The notes: generated by a model not told the origin, from the letters alone. A stretch of 64,000 nucleotides of DNA from Tetrapyrgos nigripes (GCA_013368315.1 JAACJM010000231.1:1-64000); one strand, 5' to 3'; counted from the first letter of the stretch, positions 21,460 through 34,119 are shown. Numbers and translations are program-made.

Positions 21460-24400
21460 ATGAGGCGAGCTATGAACAGTGTCAAGCAGAAATTTACAAA
21501 GGGAAAGAAACACAAAAAAGTGAAGAATATAGGTAGGAAAAGCCAATGGATATGCTCTCAATCAAGACCTCATACATATTTATTCAGGAGGGAATCCTGT
21601 TGAGGATAATATTAATCGGAGCCAGATTACAGGCCCCGAAGCAGTCCAATCAAGTATGTATACTACCACTGGTTTTATTTCCGAGTTCACAGACAACCTG
21701 ACTGAACAAAACAAACGCAAAAAACTGGTATTAACAGGTCAGTGCGAATAATACGTCAGAAAATCAACTGTGACTTTAATTCTGTATGAAATCTAGGTCC
21801 AGATACTGGTCCAGTTAACAGAGCAACTGAGAATGAAATTTATCTCGATAGTCAAATTCTACAAGGACCAAGGATCACTGCAGGGAGAGACGTGCATATG
21901 AACAATGTCCAGGGGAATCAGAACCAGACTATCAGGAACGATTATAGCCAGACAATCAACTCCAACAACAATGTTCATGATAACAGATATATTCAGACAG
22001 GTAAAGAATATTTTGTTGCTCCCCAGTTCAATACTCATTTGATCATTGATTAACACAGGAGGAAGTAATACTTTTGTCATGGTGGATATGAATGCAAGTA
22101 AGTTAATTCACTCTGAATACTGTTGTGAAAAACTAGAACTGTATACTTACAATCAATAGTGGATAACATCAAGAAGTGGATCAATGCACCTGATTCATCT
22201 GTCAATTTCAATGCTGCATATGACAAGATGACAGAAGGCACTGGAGAGTGGCTCCTCAATGATTCCAGATTGATTCAATGGAAGGAAAGTGGAGGGCTAC
22301 TCTGGCTTCAAGGCAAAGGTAGACTTGACTTAATTTAATGCAAATCAATGTCCTGATGAAATTATGTTCTAGCTGGGTCTGGAAAGACTTTTCTGCTGTA
22401 AGTACCCTGACTTTCAAAAAGAGATTCTATGAAAATCCATTAATTTTCAATCCTTTAGTACCAAAGCCATTACCAGTCTTAAGGCTGACAATCATGATGT
22501 CCTCTATTTCTATTTTGATACTCGAGATCAAAGCAAAGCTAAAGCAACCTATAAAGGAATGCTTGCTTCTCTTATGCTGGATATGGGCATTCAATTCAAT
22601 CAAGCTCAGTTGATGTATCTTTATGAGACATACAGCTCAGGAAGGACTCAAATGCCAGCTGATGCTATGAGGTCTACCTTGTTGGATTTTCTCAGGCAGA
22701 AGTCTTCATCTATGTTCATCTTTGTAGATGCATTTGATGAATGTGACAATCAGGAGCAGCATCCAGTGACAGAATTTATTCAACAGCTACTGGTGCAAGG
22801 CTTAAAGATTCATATTTGTGTCAGCTGCAGATATCCAGCTAATCATATTGGAATGAATGCTGGTACTTATGAGATATCTCTCAACCCAGAGGTTGTAGAG
22901 GGAGATATCGAGATATATATCCAACAATCTCTTCAATCCAGGCCATTATTTGTCAATATCAAAGAGGAAGTAACAGAGGCCCTGTTGCATGGTTCTCATG
23001 GACAGTAAGTATTATTTTTCTGATTCAATCTGTTTAGTAGCTAATACTGTAAAGGATTCGATGGGTAGATTGCCAAATTCAATATTTCCACCAGCTAGGG
23101 TCAGGGCGAGCAATCAGGAAAGCTCTGAAAAGTCTACCAAAAACCTTGGAGGAAACTTATGAGCAGGCATTGAGTGCTATCAAAAGAGAGCATAAAGACG
23201 ATGCACAGGCCATATTGAAATGGCTTTTATTCGGATATGATGAGTTGACTATGAAAATGCTGCCAGAAATATTTCGGATTGATTTTGAGCAACAAAGTTT
23301 AGATGATCCTGAGCCCATACAGGGACATGAGTTGTGCAACATTATCAGCTCAACATTAGTTGTGGTCCAACAAGTGACGCGCTGGAATCATCAGACTCAC
23401 CAGTTTGATCAACAAGAAGATATCCTACAACTAGGACATTCATCAGTGAAGGAGTATATTGTTTCAGAAGAAATCAAAGAAAGTTCAGCCAAGCTTTTTC
23501 AGATCAATGATCAGCTGGCACATGAATTCATTGCTCAATGTTGTTTAATCTATCTAGTGGTTTGTGGATCAGATGGACATATAGACTGGGAACTGTCTCC
23601 TTTAGCAAATTATGCTGTGAAGGGATGGACAGAACATGTCAGAAATTTGCAACCATTGGGAGATCCAGTCAAGTGTTTAAGTTTACATTTGCTCACAGAT
23701 ACCAATACATCCTGCTTGACATGGATGCACTCGAGACATTATCTTTGGGGGGCTGCTGCAGGGTCTGCTCTGCCATTTTATTATGCCAGTATGGTTAATC
23801 TGCCTAATATGATATCATCAATGATAGAGAATGGGGCAGATGTCAATGCTCAGGGTGGTGAATATGGCAATGCACTCCAGGCTGCTTCATATAGAAGAGA
23901 AGTAGACATAGTCAAGCTTCTGCTTGAGAATGGGGCAGATGTCAATGCTCAGGGTGGAGTATATGGCAATGCACTCCAGGCTGCTTCATGGAGAGGAAGT
24001 GTAGACATAGTCAAGCTTCTGCTTGAGAATGGGGCAGATGTCAATGCTCAGGGTGGAGTATATAGCAATGCACTCCAGGCTGCTTCATGGAGAGGAAGTG
24101 TAGACATAGTCAAGCTTCTGCTTGAGAATGGGGCAGATGTCAATGCTCAGGGTGGTAAAGATGGCAATGCACTCCAGGCTGCCTCATGGAAAGGCAATGT
24201 AGACATAGTCAAGCTTCTGCTAGAGAATGGGGCAGATGTCAATGCTCAGGGTGGAGTATATGGCAATGCACTCCAGGCTGCTTCATTTAGAGGAGAAGTA
24301 GACATAGTCAAGCTTCTGCTTGAGAATGGGGCAGATGTCAATGCTCAGGGTGGAGCATATGGCAATGCACTCCATGCTGCTTCATTTAGAGGAGAAGTAG

Positions 24401-24867
24401 ACATAGTCAAGCTTCTGCTTGAGAATGGGGCAGATGTCAATGCTCAGGGTGGAGAATATGGCAATGCACTCCAGGGTGCTTCATATAGAGGAGCAGTAGA
24501 CATAGTCAAGTTTCTGCTTGAGAAGGGAGCAAATGTCAATGTCAAAGGAGGCAAATATGGCACTGCTCTCCAAGCTGCTTCCATTGCAGCTATTGATTGG
24601 GATCCTCATTGTGACTATGTCAAATTGGTAGAAATACTACTTGATAATGGAGCAGATATCAATTCCTGTGGTCAATATGGTAGTCCCATTCAGGCTGCTG
24701 CCATTGAAGGCAATCAAGAAATCTATGACCTCTTGATACAGAAGGGAGCAACTCCAATCGATCCTCTTTTCACTATCTTTCAAAAGGACCCTAAAATTCC
24801 CTTTCCACTTATGGACAATGAACCAGCAGACCATCAGATCTACTGCCCACTCTTCTGGAATATGTAG
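21460..24867 (+). CDS. NLR1: NACHT-ankyrin STAND protein, intact
   Basis: Fungal NLR-type receptor, probably cytosolic, of the kind linked to non-self recognition and regulated cell death; its role here is inferred. Nine exons (21460-21532, 21588-21653, 21693-21737, 21797-22000, 22059-22097, 22160-22318, 22373-22397, 22459-23004, 23055-24867) join in one frame to 989 residues. The N-terminus is short and basic, then an Asn/Gln-rich motif (RITAGRDVHMNNVQGNQNQT). The NACHT domain has Walker A 'GKAGSGKTFLL', Walker B 'FIFVDAFDEC' and the 'VSCRYP' sensor. A winged-helix-like region follows (LPKTLEETYEQAL). From about residue 640 come seven near-identical 33-residue ankyrin repeats plus degenerate capping repeats. 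The repeats differ mainly at four residues after 'AAS' and one after 'QGG'. Confidence 0.9.
23842..24560 (+). repeat. 99-bp ankyrin-coding tandem repeats of NLR1
   Basis: Units repeat every 99 bp (GCAGATGTCAATGCTCAGGG recurs at that period). The unit backbone is almost base-for-base the same, and changes cluster at codons for the variable residues. The last unit (about 24500 on) diverges (ENGAD becomes EKGAN). Confidence 0.95.
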
Positions 24868-25364
24868 TTTACTGTAGTATTTTGACCGTAGGTTCGTATC
24901 TGAAAGGCAATTATATTCTCTGGATGTATGATGGAATTGTCTCTTTTAAAAATATTCAAAATGAAATTTTACTGTGAATTACTTGTTTCTCCTGTACAAA
25001 TGCTAGTAGCTACCAATACCTGATGTTTTTGTAGGCTCTTATCAAAATGAATACTTTTTATTCATACCTGTGCATCCTCAGATGAGCTTTTTTTGGAACT
25101 CAGTAAGTACTTTCTGCCAACTATCAAGTACTATATTCAAGGCTCTGTCAAAGTCACCAAATATTATATGAGAGGTTTGATCACTGCACTGATTGTGTTT
25201 CTAAAGTGTCCTGTGATACGAACTATTGACTTTATTACGAGTACTATATATTAACATGATAGTAAGGAGTCCCAGTGCGTATGGCCTATCCTATTATGCA
25301 GCAATAGTTGTCAACGTTGAGGGCCTTCAGCTTGAATTTGGGCTACAAGATTGACACCAACAAA
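24868..25364. other. NLR1-to-Y1 intergenic DNA
   Basis: AT-rich, no ORF of note. It matches the interval after NLR2 (34120-34612), with small indels such as an extra stretch near 34440. It probably holds the NLR 3' UTR and the promoter of gene Y. Confidence 0.6.
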
Positions 25365-25726
25365 ATGTCCTCACAATCACTACTGAGGTATGTCGAGTCA
25401 GAAACAGATACCCCGTTTAAGGAAGTATAATACCATTGCATTTCAGATCATTTTCTTCAACTCGCATCTCGGACAATGTGGCGACACGTTTCGTGGAACG
25501 TTCCTGGACCTACCTGACAGCGAGAGGACGAGCTCACGCCTTCAATATCTGCAGTAGATGGCAAACCGGCCGTCTGGTCAACTTGCCTACCTACGTACAT
25601 ACTTCTAAGAATTTACTTCTGGACACTACCGTCGATAGTACTGGGGGAACGCATATCGAACGCTGTTCAATCAATGGAGGGTACCCTCATTTCCGATTCG
25701 CCGTCATTTGTGGGTTATGCCCGTGA
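25365..25726 (+). pseudogene. gene Y1, uncharacterised, truncated copy
   Basis: Function unknown. Exon 1 (25365-25387, MSSQSLLR) and exon 2 (from 25447) read 'SFSSTRISDNVATRF...' and stop after 100 residues at 25726. The paralogue Y2 has one more G near the matching point (TTATGGCCC against TTATGCCC at about 25697-25705) and stays open for a further 79 residues. Y1 therefore looks frameshifted. The lost reading continues in another frame at 25708-25962. It lies about 500 bp after NLR1 on the same strand, as Y2 does after NLR2. Confidence 0.6.
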
Positions 25727-25962
25727 CTCACCCGTGCTTTTCCCTATTCGTTTATCAAGTCTTCCTCCAATTAGTTTGTGAAAAAAGCCTACTAGGTGAT
25801 AATAGATATATATTTAAAAACTTTTGTTTTGGCGAGCAACTGACAAGTTTGATGGGAGATGAACGAAGAGCGAATTTCTTCTGTTTCCGTGAAAATGCAA
25901 ACGGCCCGGGTCACCACGATAGCATTCTGTTGCATAGATCCCTCGAGTCTGACTTTCAATGA

Positions 25963-26865
25963 TGTCGTTCTTTCTGTGAGGACGCTGACATGAGTGATTG
26001 CCAACGCGTTCGAGACTGTTTATCACAGTTGGCAGTTTCACGGTGTAAGAACGAAGGGGCCGGTAATGATGTCATAACACCTTCGACTTTTTCACATTTG
26101 TCACTCACACGTTTTCCAAAGGTTTCTGAAAGTAACAAATGTAAACATGGAAGCTTTCTGATTTCAGCGTGTTTTACACTCTGTTTTTCTCGTCTTCCTG
26201 TTTAACTCTGGGGGATACCAATGCCCTTACTCTGACGCCTACAGCCTAGGATACAACTACAACCAATTGTCACATTTACACGTTTTCCTTCAACATGACG
26301 ATGCCCGTAACAAGTCTACCTACACTGATATGTACTATTGTTTCACCTTTCTCTTTCTCTTTTCTTCTTCATTGTTTTGACGGTCTGTCCTTCCTTCAAC
26401 CGACTCTGTAGACAGGACGACATGTTTTGGTGAAGATATACTCGAGATAGCGACCCTTGGTCACCCTACGCAACTGGGCTAATCATCAGGGATGCGACTG
26501 CCATTGAATACAGTGAGTTTAGACTGACGAGGTTATTCCTTTTTCCATGTTCTTACACATTTTACAGTCATCACCCATCCTTCGACATTCACTACACCTC
26601 GTTCTCGCCCCCATCCTCATCCTTCACCTGCCCTGGGCCCACTCCCTACCCAGACTTCAACGTTACACCACCCGCTCCCTTCCCATACCTCAACACCAAC
26701 AATCCCCATCCACCCCCCCCTCCTGCAACGTCCTCACTCCCGCCAAATATGGTATAGAGGGGGTGTCACCTACGAAAGTGTTGGCGGTGTAGGGCGTTGG
26801 AGGGGGCCTTCAAGTCATGGTGGTGGGCGATGGATTTAGGGAGGGGGAGAGGTTGAGTATTCCCC
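25963..26865 (+). pseudogene. gene X1 remnant and duplicated spacer
   Basis: Matches 35225-35995. A small first exon near 26490-26517 and a donor GTGAGTTT lead to a Pro/Thr-rich exon from about 26569, which is one base short relative to the copy at 35699 and so frameshifted. Similarity to the second copy ends abruptly near 26858-26865, within the codons for 'VVGDGFREGE'. Beyond that point the sequence is a 5-oxoprolinase remnant here and unrelated DNA in the other copy. Confidence 0.5.
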
Positions 26866-28937
26866 TTCCAGACTACATCCGCCTCTTGACAACCATCGCT
26901 ACCAACGCCCTCCTCAAGCCCAAAGGCACCTGTCACTTCTTCTCATTATCCGTGGCTCTCATAAACAGCCAATCCCGTCCCAAAATCGTAGCCGAAAGAG
27001 TAACGGCGAACGCTGGTTGGGTACACGAGTGATTCAGCGACGGAGGAACATTAGGTGGTTTTTGAGGACGGTCCTGGTGAGGATGGGAATGGAAGAGTGA
27101 AGAAGGGGTATGCGGGTAAAGGATGAGATGTGGTTGAGTATGAAGAAGGTCCGGGGGAGGTAGTAAGAGAGTGGGGAGGCGGTGAGGGTTGTTCAGAAGC
27201 GCGGTGGGTATTTCCCTCTCTCTCTTTTTCCTTTTGCGTCTTCCCTTCTTTCTCGTTTGTTCCTTCTTTCCTTTCGTTTCCTTCAGTCCTCCGTCTCCTT
27301 GCATCGCTTAACACCTTTAAATTCCAGACCCACCCGGCATCAAACAAACCCCCCAACACCTTCACTCCTCAGGCTACCGCTCCCTTGCCATCGTCTTTGC
27401 GCACTTCTACAAATACCCCCAGCACGAGAGACTCGTTACGTCTATTGCAAGAGTTGAAGTGGGATTTACACAGGTGGGTACGATCTGGTTCATTCTGCTT
27501 TGTATCCTGCCATTCGCCGGTAAAGTGCTTATATAGGTTAACAGGTAGCCCAAAACGCAAAGCTGGTCGCCATGACCAAACTCGTCCTTCGAGGCGTCGG
27601 CTGTACCGCCGACGCATATCTCACACCCATCCTCCGTCAATACTACCTAGACGATTTCCTCTCTGGTTTTGACGCTCATTCATGCAAAGGGTCTCGGGCT
27701 TCCACGTCTTCCGCTTCGTCGTCGTCGTCGGGATCCAAGTCAACTGGCAGGGGGGATAAAAGAGAGAAAGAAGGGACGAGAAAACCTCGGGTGGAATTTA
27801 TGTCCCCTCCCAAAGGCTTGGTCGACACAGACTGATTTAGCGGGTTGAAGAGTATACTGAATAGGACTACGGGGGTGTGGTTGGGTATGCATTGATGAGT
27901 TACGAGAGAAAAGAAGGGAAGGCAATGCCGGTAATTAGGTGAGTCAAGTCGTCTTTTCTGGATCTTTGCGATGTCATGATTCTGACCCGTTTCCTCGTTC
28001 TTTTCGTCCTTTCGTCCCTCCCTTCTTCCTCGTCCTCTTCCCTCATTCCCCGTTCCCCACCCCGCCTCTCACCCTCACAGTAACGCAACGTGCACACCGC
28101 AATGCGCATACGATAATTCTGATGTAGACACTGGCAGCTTAGACGTAGGAGGCACCTCAACCTATCCTGCTACACAGGGAGACTTGAGTTGGTGTATGAG
28201 ATTACGACGGCTGGGTTTACGATACAGGTGGGTTTGGATTCTTGGTTCTTTGGTTTTCGGTTTTCGATTTTCGATTTATTTTTTTCCTTTTCTCTTTTTC
28301 CTCGCCTGGGGTCACCCACGTACCCCTTGCTCCATTTTGGTCTCATTTGTCGGGTCAGCTTTCCTTCTCTTTCTCTTTCTCGCTCTCATTCTCATTCCCG
28401 TTTTCATTTTTGTTTCTGTTGGCGTTCCTAGTTAGACGTTGTGGATATAATGCATTTGCTGATACTGACGCTGCTTCTTTTGTACTATTAGCTTACATAC
28501 TACGTACATCGGGTTGCCTACTAGACCCCCGGCATATCAAATTCTGGTCTTAGCCTGGGTAATACACTCCTCCTTTCCCTCATTCTCCTTCTCTCCGCTC
28601 ACCACACTACCCACATCACTCACCCCTTCCCCCCTTCTCCCCCTTCCCCCCCCCCCCTTTCCTCACCACCAACACTTTTCACATCCCTTTCCGTTCTCTT
28701 CCTTTTCTTCTGTCCAACATCCAATTCTCATCTCCCCCCCAACCCACAGTCCTTGCTCCTCAACAACAAAAACAAAAACATGACTCAGCCCTTGAAAAAA
28801 GTCTTTTCAAATGAACATCAACACTGTCGCGCATGGCGGGGGGGATCCTGTCTCACATTCGTTAATGGACTGTTTAGAGCGGGGTCTGAGAGTGCAGGTG
28901 CTGGTGCAGAACTGGGACCGAGGTGTTAAGTATAGAT
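26866..28937 (+). pseudogene. 5-oxoprolinase (hydantoinase A/oxoprolinase family) pseudogene fragment
   Basis: 5-oxoprolinase opens 5-oxoproline to glutamate in the glutathione cycle. Recognisable pieces, in order and in shifting frames: 'DYIRLLTTIATNALL' and 'NSQSRPKI' (26870-26995), 'EEGPGEVVREWGGG' (27140), 'LHSSGYRSLAIVFAH' with 'YPQHERLV' (27360-27470), 'GCTADAYLTPILRQYYLDDF' (27600-27660), 'RVEFM' and 'GLVDTD' (27795-27835), 'DVGGTST' (28145), 'LVYEITTAGFTIQ' (28187-28228), and 'NINTVAHGGG' then 'SCLTFVNGLF' (28815-28880). Several short introns are preserved, but frameshifts and stops are many. Only the N-terminal third of a protein of about 1,300 residues is present. The interval 28230-28800 is pyrimidine-rich filler with a poly-C run near 28645. 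Confidence 0.8.
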
Positions 28938-30344
28938 GAGTGAGTGTTTATCGTTCTGGGGGGTTGAGATTTTCCTCTTTTCGTTGCCTTTTTCCTTGGT
29001 GTGGTCAAGCTTGTCTTCACTCTGCCAGGTGTTGTTAAGTAGTATCGGGTTATCGATACTTCAGACTTCATACTCGGTCCTTACGTTTCAAGTTTCTTTG
29101 CGTTTTTGTTTTTGTTTTTGTTTTCGCTTTTCAGTTTTCGCTTTCATACGTTGGATCGTGATAGTCTCTCTCTCGAGTCTATCTTCTCTCTCGTCTTCTC
29201 TGTTCTTTTGGGTTTGGGTTTGGGTTTTATCACTTGGCGCTATTCTCTTTTCTTCTATTCACCTGTTCAGAATTCTGAGACTCGGAAGCTGAGCCGAACC
29301 TTTTCTCCCTCCCCGCTTCCTCCTTCTCTTACCCCCCTCTCACAGCCATACCAGTCAACAGGAAAAACGGCCCGCTAAAACCGCTATCCTCTCGCATACT
29401 GTATACATGGGAAGACGAAGATTTCAATCTACTTGCGCGAATGGAATGGAAATGGTCTTCCTTGAAAGTCCTTTTGATGTAGATTAGCAGAAATTTGATT
29501 AGGATTAACATCAGATGGCCAAAAGCTTCGTCGTTTTGTCGTTTTGTTCAAGTTTATCTGATATCGAAAGGGTAAATGGTGATTGGGACTAGAAGACAGT
29601 TCGTGGTTTGCCTGTAAGATGTGGTGGTAGTAGTAGGGTAGTAGTATTCGTTTCGAATCGGTGTTCAATGCTTTTTGAAGAGACTAAGATCGTTCCGAGA
29701 AAGATTGATACAATAGTTCATACAAATGTAATAACAGAAGCTCGCCGAAAAAGCTCCTCGTAGATGTCAATCAAAAGACATAGGACTACAAATTCATCTT
29801 CAGCTCTGAATATCCATCGCGCGCTGTAGATCGAACAAGATTTGCGATGCAAATAGTATATGCAAGGGCGAGAAAATTGGGATAGCACTGCGAGCAACTA
29901 AGATTTAGTGCAATGGTAAGGCAGTTCAATAAACATACGGACCCGATGAAAAGTGGGCTCCGATAAGCGTGCTACCTACCCACGTACACGCAATCGTCAT
30001 GTCTAATCCAGCCCTAGAAAGGCGAGGACGATGGAGAGGATTGTTAAAGACTATGATATGATATACCTACAGCAAAACAGAGACTAAAGGAATAAGTTCA
30101 TTAAGGGGAATATGCACGGCTCAGGCGATTGGGTGGTGTCATCTCCACGACGGTACGACGGTGATGGTGGTTGAATAGAATACGGAGACGAGGGTATACT
30201 AGAAAAACTACTGGTAAGACAGGACGGATAGAATATCTGGTTAATGCGCTGCGGATGTCATCAGTAGTAGAGAAGCGAGGTTCAAGTCCTGCTACTTTTT
30301 ATTTCCTTCTTCGGCACTTATGAAAAGTCCCAGTGAATAATATC
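28938..30344. other. intergenic, no supported gene
   Basis: Low-complexity stretches (TTTTTG repeats near 29100, T/C-rich runs) followed by AT-rich DNA. The predicted ORFs are short and look like noise. A tRNA-like word GGTTCAAGTCC followed by TTTTT lies near 30280-30300, but the stems do not fold into a cloverleaf. Confidence 0.5.
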
Positions 30345-30642
30345 TCTTGATCTTAACAACATAGTTTGGCTGGTCTTTCGCAAAGCCTTATCTTTGATTC
30401 TCTAGTACGCTGCATATAAAGGGTCATGTGACTTCAGACACTTTTCAAAACTTCTTGCGCTTTGCCATCAACCACTCTATCGAGCGTTAAAGACCAAGCT
30501 GTGAAGATCTTATTACATCAAGGTCAGCAGGTCTTTTGCGAGACCTTATCTTTGATGCTGCATTGCGCTTCTTATAAACACCCATGTGACTTTAGACACT
30601 TTTCAAGCTTCTCGCACTGTGCCACCAACCACCGTTCGAAAG
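30345..30642 (+). promoter_or_regulatory. tandemly duplicated promoter module of NLR2
   Basis: Same two-unit arrangement as upstream of NLR1: GGTCTTTCGCAAAGCCTTAT near 30373, CATGTGACTTCAGACACTTT near 30423, then a second unit with AGGTCTTTTGCGAGACCT (about 30529-30546) and CATGTGACTTTAGACACTTT (about 30583) ending at the start codon 30643. Confidence 0.65.
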
Positions 30643-33600
30643 ATGAAACGAGGCATTGACAACGTGACTGAACAAAACAAACGCAAAAAACTGGTATTAG
30701 CAGGTCAGTATGAATAAGACTTCAGAAAATCAACAGTGACTTTAATTCCGTATGAAATGTAGATCCAGATACTGGTCCAGTTGGAAGAGCAGCTGAGAAT
30801 GTAACTTATCTTGATGGTCAAATTCCACAAGGACAAAGGATCACTGCGGGGAGAGACGTGCATATGAACAATGTCCAGGGGGACCAGAACCAGACTATCA
30901 ACAATGATTATCGCCAGACAGTCAACTCGAACAATATTAATAATACTTTTGTCATGGGGGATATGAATGCAAGTATGTTATTTGACTCTGAATTATTTTG
31001 TGAAAGAGTAGGACTGTATACTTACACTCATTAGTGAATAACATCAAGAAGTGGATAAATGCGCCTGATTCATCTATCAATTTCATTGCTGCTTATGACA
31101 AAATAACAGAAGGCACTGGAGAGTGGCTCCTCGAAGACTCTAGATTTGTTGAATGGAAAGAAAAAGGAGGCCTGCTCTGGCTTCAAGGCAAAGGTGGGCT
31201 TGACTTAACTTAATGTAGACCAATTCCCTGACTGAAATCTGTTCTAGCTGGTTCTGGAAAGACTTTCCTGCTGTAAGTATTCTGACTTCAAAAGGGAATC
31301 CTATGACCATTGACTTTTAATTCTTTAGCACCAAAGCCATTGCCAGTCTTAAGGCTGAGAATCATGATGTCCTCTACTTTTATTTTGATACTCGAGATCA
31401 GGGCAAGGCCAAGATGACCTATAGGGGAATACTTGCTTCTCTTATGCTGGATACAGGCCTTCAATTCAATTCAGCTCAGCTTAAGTCTCTGTATGAGAGA
31501 TACAACTCAGGAAGGGATCAAATGCCAGCTGATGCTATGAAGTCTACCTTGTTGGACCTGTTAAAGCAAGGATCTTCATCTATATATATCTTTATGGATG
31601 CTTTTGATGAATGTAAAATTCAGGACCAGCATTTAGTAGCAGATTTTATTCAACAGCTCCTCAGACTAGGCATCAATGTTCATATTTTTTGTTAGCTGCA
31701 GATATCCAGCTAATCATATTGGGATGAATGCTGGTACTTATGAGATATCTCTCAACACAGAAGTTGTAGAGGGAGATATAGAGATATATATCCAACAATC
31801 TCTTCAATCCAGGGAGTTATTTTTGAAGATCAGAGAGGAGGTAACAGAAGCCTTATTGCATGGTTCCCATGGACAGTGAGTATTATTTTTCTCATTCAAT
31901 TCATTTAGACACTAATACTATAAAGGATTCGATGGGTAGATTGCCAAATTCAATATTTCCAGCAGCTAGGGTCAGGGCGAGCAATCAGGAAAGCTCTGAA
32001 AAGTCTACCAAAAACCTTGGAGGAAACTTATGAGCAGGCATTGAATGCTATCAAAAAAGAGCATAAAGAGGATGCAGAGGCCATATTGAAATGGCTTTTA
32101 TTTGGATATGAAGAGTTGACTATGAAAATGCTGGTAGAAATACTTCGCATTGATTTTGAACAACAAAGTTTAGATGATCCTGAGCCCATACAAGGACATG
32201 AGCTGTACAACATTATCAGCTCAACATTAGTTGTGGTCCAACAAGGGACTTACTGGAGGGGTCGACATGAAGATATCCTACAACTAGGACATCCATCAGT
32301 GAAGGAGTATATTGTTTCAGAAGAAATCAAAGAAAGTTCAGCCAAGCTTTTTCAGATCAATGATCAGCTGGCACATGAATTCATTGCTCAATGTTGTTTA
32401 ATCTATCTAGTGGGTTGTGGAAAAGATGGACATATAGACCGGGCACTGTTTCCTTTAGCATATTATGCTGTGTGGAGATGGACAGGACATGTCAGAAATT
32501 TACAACAATTGGGAGATCCAGTGAAGTGTTTAAGCTTACATTTGCTCACAGATACAAATACATCCTGCTTGGCATGGATGAATCAGAGGCATTTCATTGA
32601 TGGGGCTACTGCAGGGTCTGCTCTGCCATTTTATTATGCCAGCATGGTTAATCTGCCTAATATGATATCATCAATGATAGAGAATGGGGCAGATGTCAAT
32701 GCTCAGGGTGGAGTATATGGCAATGCACTCCAGGCTGCTTCATATAGAAGAGAAGTAGACATAGTCAAGCTTCTGCTTGAGAATGGGGCAGATGTCAATG
32801 CTCAGGGTGGTAGATATGGCAATGCACTCCAGGCTGCTTCAGATGGAGGAAGGGTAGCCATAGTCAAGCTTTTGCTTGAGAATGGGGCAGATGTCAATGC
32901 TCAGGGTGGAGTATATGGCAATGCACTCCAGGCTGCTTCATATAGAGGAGATGTAGACATAGTCAAGCTTCTGCTTGAGAATGGGGCAGATGTCAATGCT
33001 CAGGGTGGAGAATATGGCAATGCACTCCAGGCTGCTTCATTTGGAAGAGAAGTAGACATAGTCAAGCTTCTGCTTGAGAATGGGGCAGATGTCAATGCTC
33101 AGGGTGGAGTATATGGCAATGCACTCCTGGCTGCTTCAGATGGAGGAAGGGTAGCCATAGTCAAGCTTTTGCTTGAGAATGGGGCAGATGTCAATGCTCA
33201 GGGTGGAGTATATGGCAATGCACTCCAGGCTGCTTCATGGAGAGGAAGTGTAGACATAGTCAAGCTTCTGCTTGAGAATGGGGCAGATGTCAATGCTCAG
33301 GGTGGAGAATATGGCAATGCACTCCAGGCTGTTTCATTTAGAGGAAATGTAGACATAGTCAAGCTTCTGCTTGAGAATGGGGCAGATGTCAATGCTCAGG
33401 GTGGAGAATATGGCAATGCACTCCAGGCTGCCTCAGTGGAACACAATGTAGACATAGTCAAGCTTCTGCTTGAGAATGGGGCAGATGTCAATGCTCAGGG
33501 TGGAGAATATGGCAATGCACTCCAGGCTGCCTCAGTGGAACGCAATGTAGACATAGTCAAGCTTCTGCTTGAGAATGGGGCAGATGTCAATGCTCAGGGT

Positions 33601-34119
33601 GGAGAATATGGCAATGCACTCCAGGCTGCTTCATTTGAAGGAGAAGTAGACATAGTCAAGCTTCTGCTTGAGAATGGGGCAGATGTCAATGCTCAGGGTG
33701 GAGTATATGGCAATGCACTCCAGCATGCTTCATATAGAGGAGCAGTAGACATAGTCAAGTTTCTGCTTGAGAAGGGAGCAAATGTCAATGTCGAAGGAGG
33801 CAAATATGGCACTGCTCTCCAAGCTGCTTCCATTGCACCTATTTTTTGGGATTCTCATTGTGACTATGTCAAATTGGTAGAAATACTACTTGATAATGGA
33901 GCAGATATCAATTCCCGAGGTGGTCAATATGGTAGTCCCATTCAGGCTGCTGCCATTGAAGGCAATCAAGAAGTATATGACCTCTTGATACAGAAAGGAG
34001 CAACTCCAATTGATCCTCTTTTCACTATCTTTCAAAGGGACCCTCGAATTCCCATTCCACTTATGGACAATGAACCAGCAGACCATCAGATCTACTGCCC
34101 ACTCTTCTGGAATATGTAG
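30643..34119 (+). pseudogene. NLR2: NACHT-ankyrin paralogue with a one-base frameshift in NACHT
   Basis: Close paralogue of NLR1. Exons 30643-30703, 30763-30972, 31035-31193, 31248-31272, 31329-31875 and 31926-34119. The N-terminus is shorter: sequence matching NLR1 exons 1-3 is one exon, and that matching exons 4-5 is another, as if introns and intervening DNA were lost. The Asn/Gln motif and Walker A 'GKAGSGKTFLL' are intact. The exon with Walker B is 547 nt, against 546 in both other copies, because a T-run at 31685-31690 has six Ts where NLR3 has five. This shifts the frame just after 'INVHIF'. Downstream, an open frame of 700 residues carries eleven 33-residue repeats. The gene may be dead, may be rescued by slippage, or may yield a truncated receptor. 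Confidence 0.85.
32690..33790 (+). repeat. 99-bp ankyrin-coding tandem repeats of NLR2
   Basis: About eleven units of 99 bp. Some units are near-duplicates of each other at a distance (the 'SDGGRVAIV' unit occurs twice, 'SVE(H/R)NVDIV' twice in a row), which points to unequal crossing-over or gene conversion within the array. Confidence 0.95.

Noticed and set aside
23842..24560. CRISPR-like regular repeats
   Set aside because: The 99-bp period is coding ankyrin sequence in an open frame, with no spacers.
28184..28553. Hydrophobic Phe/Ser-rich ORFs that look like membrane proteins
   Set aside because: They are translations of a T/C-rich tract between oxoprolinase fragments.
30240..30305. tRNA gene (GGTTCAAGTCC followed by TTTTT)
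   Set aside because: The anticodon arm has the wrong size and the acceptor ends do not pair.
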